This document shows, piece after piece, positions 63,501 through 64,000 of a DNA stretch of 64,000 bases. The position numbers and the translations under genes were made by a program. The notes below the pieces were generated by a model that searched no databases, was not told the origin of the DNA, and worked only from the letters and a program-made list of their open reading frames with translations. Every line of letters starts with the position of its first letter. Positions within the stretch are counted from its first letter, which is position 1. The stretch is from Streptomyces sp. ITFR-16. GTDB lineage: Bacteria > Actinomycetota > Actinomycetes > Streptomycetales > Streptomycetaceae. The DNA is taken from contig NZ_CP134609.1 of the NCBI RefSeq assembly GCF_031844705.1, forward strand, positions 4,216,001-4,280,000, given 5' to 3'.

Positions 63501-63793
63501 CGCCGGGTGCGCAGGGTGTAGGTGTGCGCCCGCCCCACGATGGTGGGCGCGTCCGGCGTCACCCCGGCCGCCCGCAGCCGTCGGCGGATGCGCGAGACAT
63601 AGGTGTGGGCGTTCTCGCGGGCCCGTGCGGGCGGGTCGCCGTCCCAGAGCCGTTCGATCAGCTCGCTGATCGCGACAGGGCGGCCGGCGTCAAGAGCGAG
63701 CGCGGCCAGCAACACCCGTTCCTTGTCCGATCCGAGCGTCAGCCAGTGCCCGTTCAGCCGCAGCCCCACCGGTCCGAGAATCTGGAATTCCAC
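60524..63793 (-). CDS. AfsR-like SARP regulator with NB-ARC and TPR domains
   Basis: The 1089-residue protein has an OmpR-like winged helix (about 1-95; VEFQILGPVGLRLNGHWLTL), a BTAD domain (about 100-250), a Pro-rich linker, an NB-ARC ATPase (about 300-620) with Walker A GMAGVGKTALV near 330 and VVIVLDDATG as Walker B, and many TPRs to the C-terminus. This is the AfsR layout of large SARP activators that switch on antibiotic or morphogenesis genes. The GTG at 63793 gives the conserved SARP start; in-frame codons further upstream are unsupported. No biosynthetic cluster lies in this window. Confidence 0.93.
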   Translation of the reverse strand: MEFQILGPVGLRLNGHWLTLGSDKERVLLAALALDAGRPVAISELIERLWDGDPPARARENAHTYVSRIRRRLRAAGVTPDAPTIVGRAHTYTLRTRRDSVDRQRFQHLVDAAFASGSDARAAELLSQAEELWQGEALAGLPGLWAATVRRTLAEARLSVGTSRIAAGLRLGRFAEQVGELSALVERYPGDETLLGQLMLAYYGSGRYADALRVHQRARQSLMAEYGALPGVELNLIHQGVLARVPARELAHGGGAERAAAPLVAGAAAPPVPPSEPPEPRRPPAEVPPRNLPQQPSLVGRRSELQALTSMIAEKGAHGASVFTVEAVSGMAGVGKTALVIATAHLLSERYPDGQLYIDLRGHSPTQEPLSARAALATLLRLLGAPAFSIPAELEARTALWRTMLAERRVVIVLDDATGPEQVGPLLPSGSPSLTIIASRRHLTGIPQALSVPLDAMPEEDAVSLFRGFAGEERTRDIAETARIVGLCGYLPLAIELVAHRFRARPSWTLTVLADRLARSPRRLTEIRSADQEQEMARAFALSYRTLSAQQRTAFRRLGLHPGPEFTADAAAALLGLPQDTTERLLEGLLACHLLSEPVPDRYRYHDLLREYAYGLSTSEDDEREHRQAMARLTDFYVTTADLADRAAYPRRVRLEAPAPLLASPAPPFPDPAAARSWLAAERGNLLAVEDHARCNGSPGPAAQLACSLAGFLHSECYWQDAKTLLLHAVAHWDRTNDNASALCLALIDLCAAHASLGDYAEAAAAGERSLELARALGDGPAEAEALRVLGTLNWHLGENRRALTLLQKSFAIKSLSGDIWDKARSRNNIAVTMLFLGERERALTHFRGALEGFREAADGTAAAQTLNNMGELQVQAGEFSSARHSFEESLAFLEVDGSRYDRATVRRNLAEALTESGEPATALVMFREALAEFRALGDRKSQAETLVGIGDAYWRLGSVEESGRHLLDALKIAQDIGAAHHEVQALRRLGRADFAGGRLTVATDRLRAAAAVAARTYDIKEETAARTLLAEVRLAAGDADDARMTLHQAFELVRHRDQVDARRIGRRLVEIERAYGRGPGTHSAAHEE

Positions 63794-63972
63794 CAGCGCC
63801 CCCGCTGGTCCGTCGGATAGTGCACGAGCATGACACCGCGCGGGGAATTCCGCCATACACCACCGGCGTACCTGGCGCGATCCGTCTCATTCCTGACGGT
63901 CATTCCAAGTCGCACCTGGGTAGAAAGCGAAAGAGTTCGGGCAATTGGCAATCGATCTCCGGGGGCGGATGG

Positions 63973-64000
63973 ATGAGTGATTCGAGCACGGCTTCGCAAG
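63973..64000 (+). CDS. Possible start of a plus-strand gene (cut by window edge)
   Basis: An ATG at 63973 preceded by GGGGGCGG opens a frame MSDSSTASQ that runs off the window. Only nine codons are visible. The 180 bases between it and the SARP start hold no other feature, which suits a divergent promoter region. Confidence 0.3.

Overview
The window is 64 kb of a very GC-rich actinobacterial chromosome. Codon use, frequent GTG starts, dense gene packing and the gene families (SARP/AfsR-type regulator, MAB_1171c membrane protein, DUF6415, GH11 xylanase, PAS-GAF-SpoIIE phosphatase) point to Streptomyces. No rRNA or tRNA gene was seen.

Left part (1-21.7 kb). After the edge of a small membrane-protein gene come a PucR-type regulator, a DHA2 drug exporter with a MarR regulator, and a KhtTU-type potassium/proton antiporter pair. 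Next is a complete type I-E CRISPR-Cas locus. It has a leader, an array of 39 repeats and 38 spacers (6005-8357), a 1.27 kb decayed-looking gap, and then one operon: cas3-cse1 (a natural fusion), cse2, cas7, cas5, cas6e, cas1, cas2. Behind cas2 lies a second leader-like sequence with a single broken repeat. A strong hairpin separates this from a convergent NfeD-flotillin operon and a Bcp-type peroxiredoxin.

Middle part (21.8-32 kb). This holds an MFS remnant, a TetR/MFS exporter pair with palindromic operators, a PAS-GAF-PP2C phosphatase, a GNAT acetyltransferase, and a four-gene cassette: XRE regulator, IrrE-like metalloprotease, MAB_1171c membrane protein and divergent PAP2 protein. Upstream of the cassette, on the minus strand, a well-formed promoter, a C-loop hairpin and a T6 terminator hairpin look like a 6C-type small RNA. 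A MerR-like regulator follows.

N-glycan part (30.9-42 kb). A LacI regulator with a long inverted-repeat operator faces a sugar ABC transporter (lipoprotein plus two permeases), a cytosolic GH5 enzyme (probably GH5_18 beta-mannosidase), a Tat-exported GH85 endo-beta-N-acetylglucosaminidase and a cytosolic GH38 alpha-mannosidase. Together they form a plausible pathway that releases, imports and dismantles N-glycans.

Right part (42-64 kb). This holds a cold-shock protein and DEAD-box helicase, a crcB-DUF190-crcB fluoride-export operon, a PGRP-type amidase, a GNAT, a LuxR remnant, amtB-glnK behind a clear GlnR box and without glnD, a large membrane protein, an SMP-30 lactonase, a GH11 xylanase with binding module, a GT2, an SDR with its TetR regulator, a Streptomyces-type XRE regulator with small divergent genes, a DUF1838 protein and an AfsR-like SARP regulator followed by a possible small secreted peptide.

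All assignments come from reading motifs and context by eye; no database search was run.
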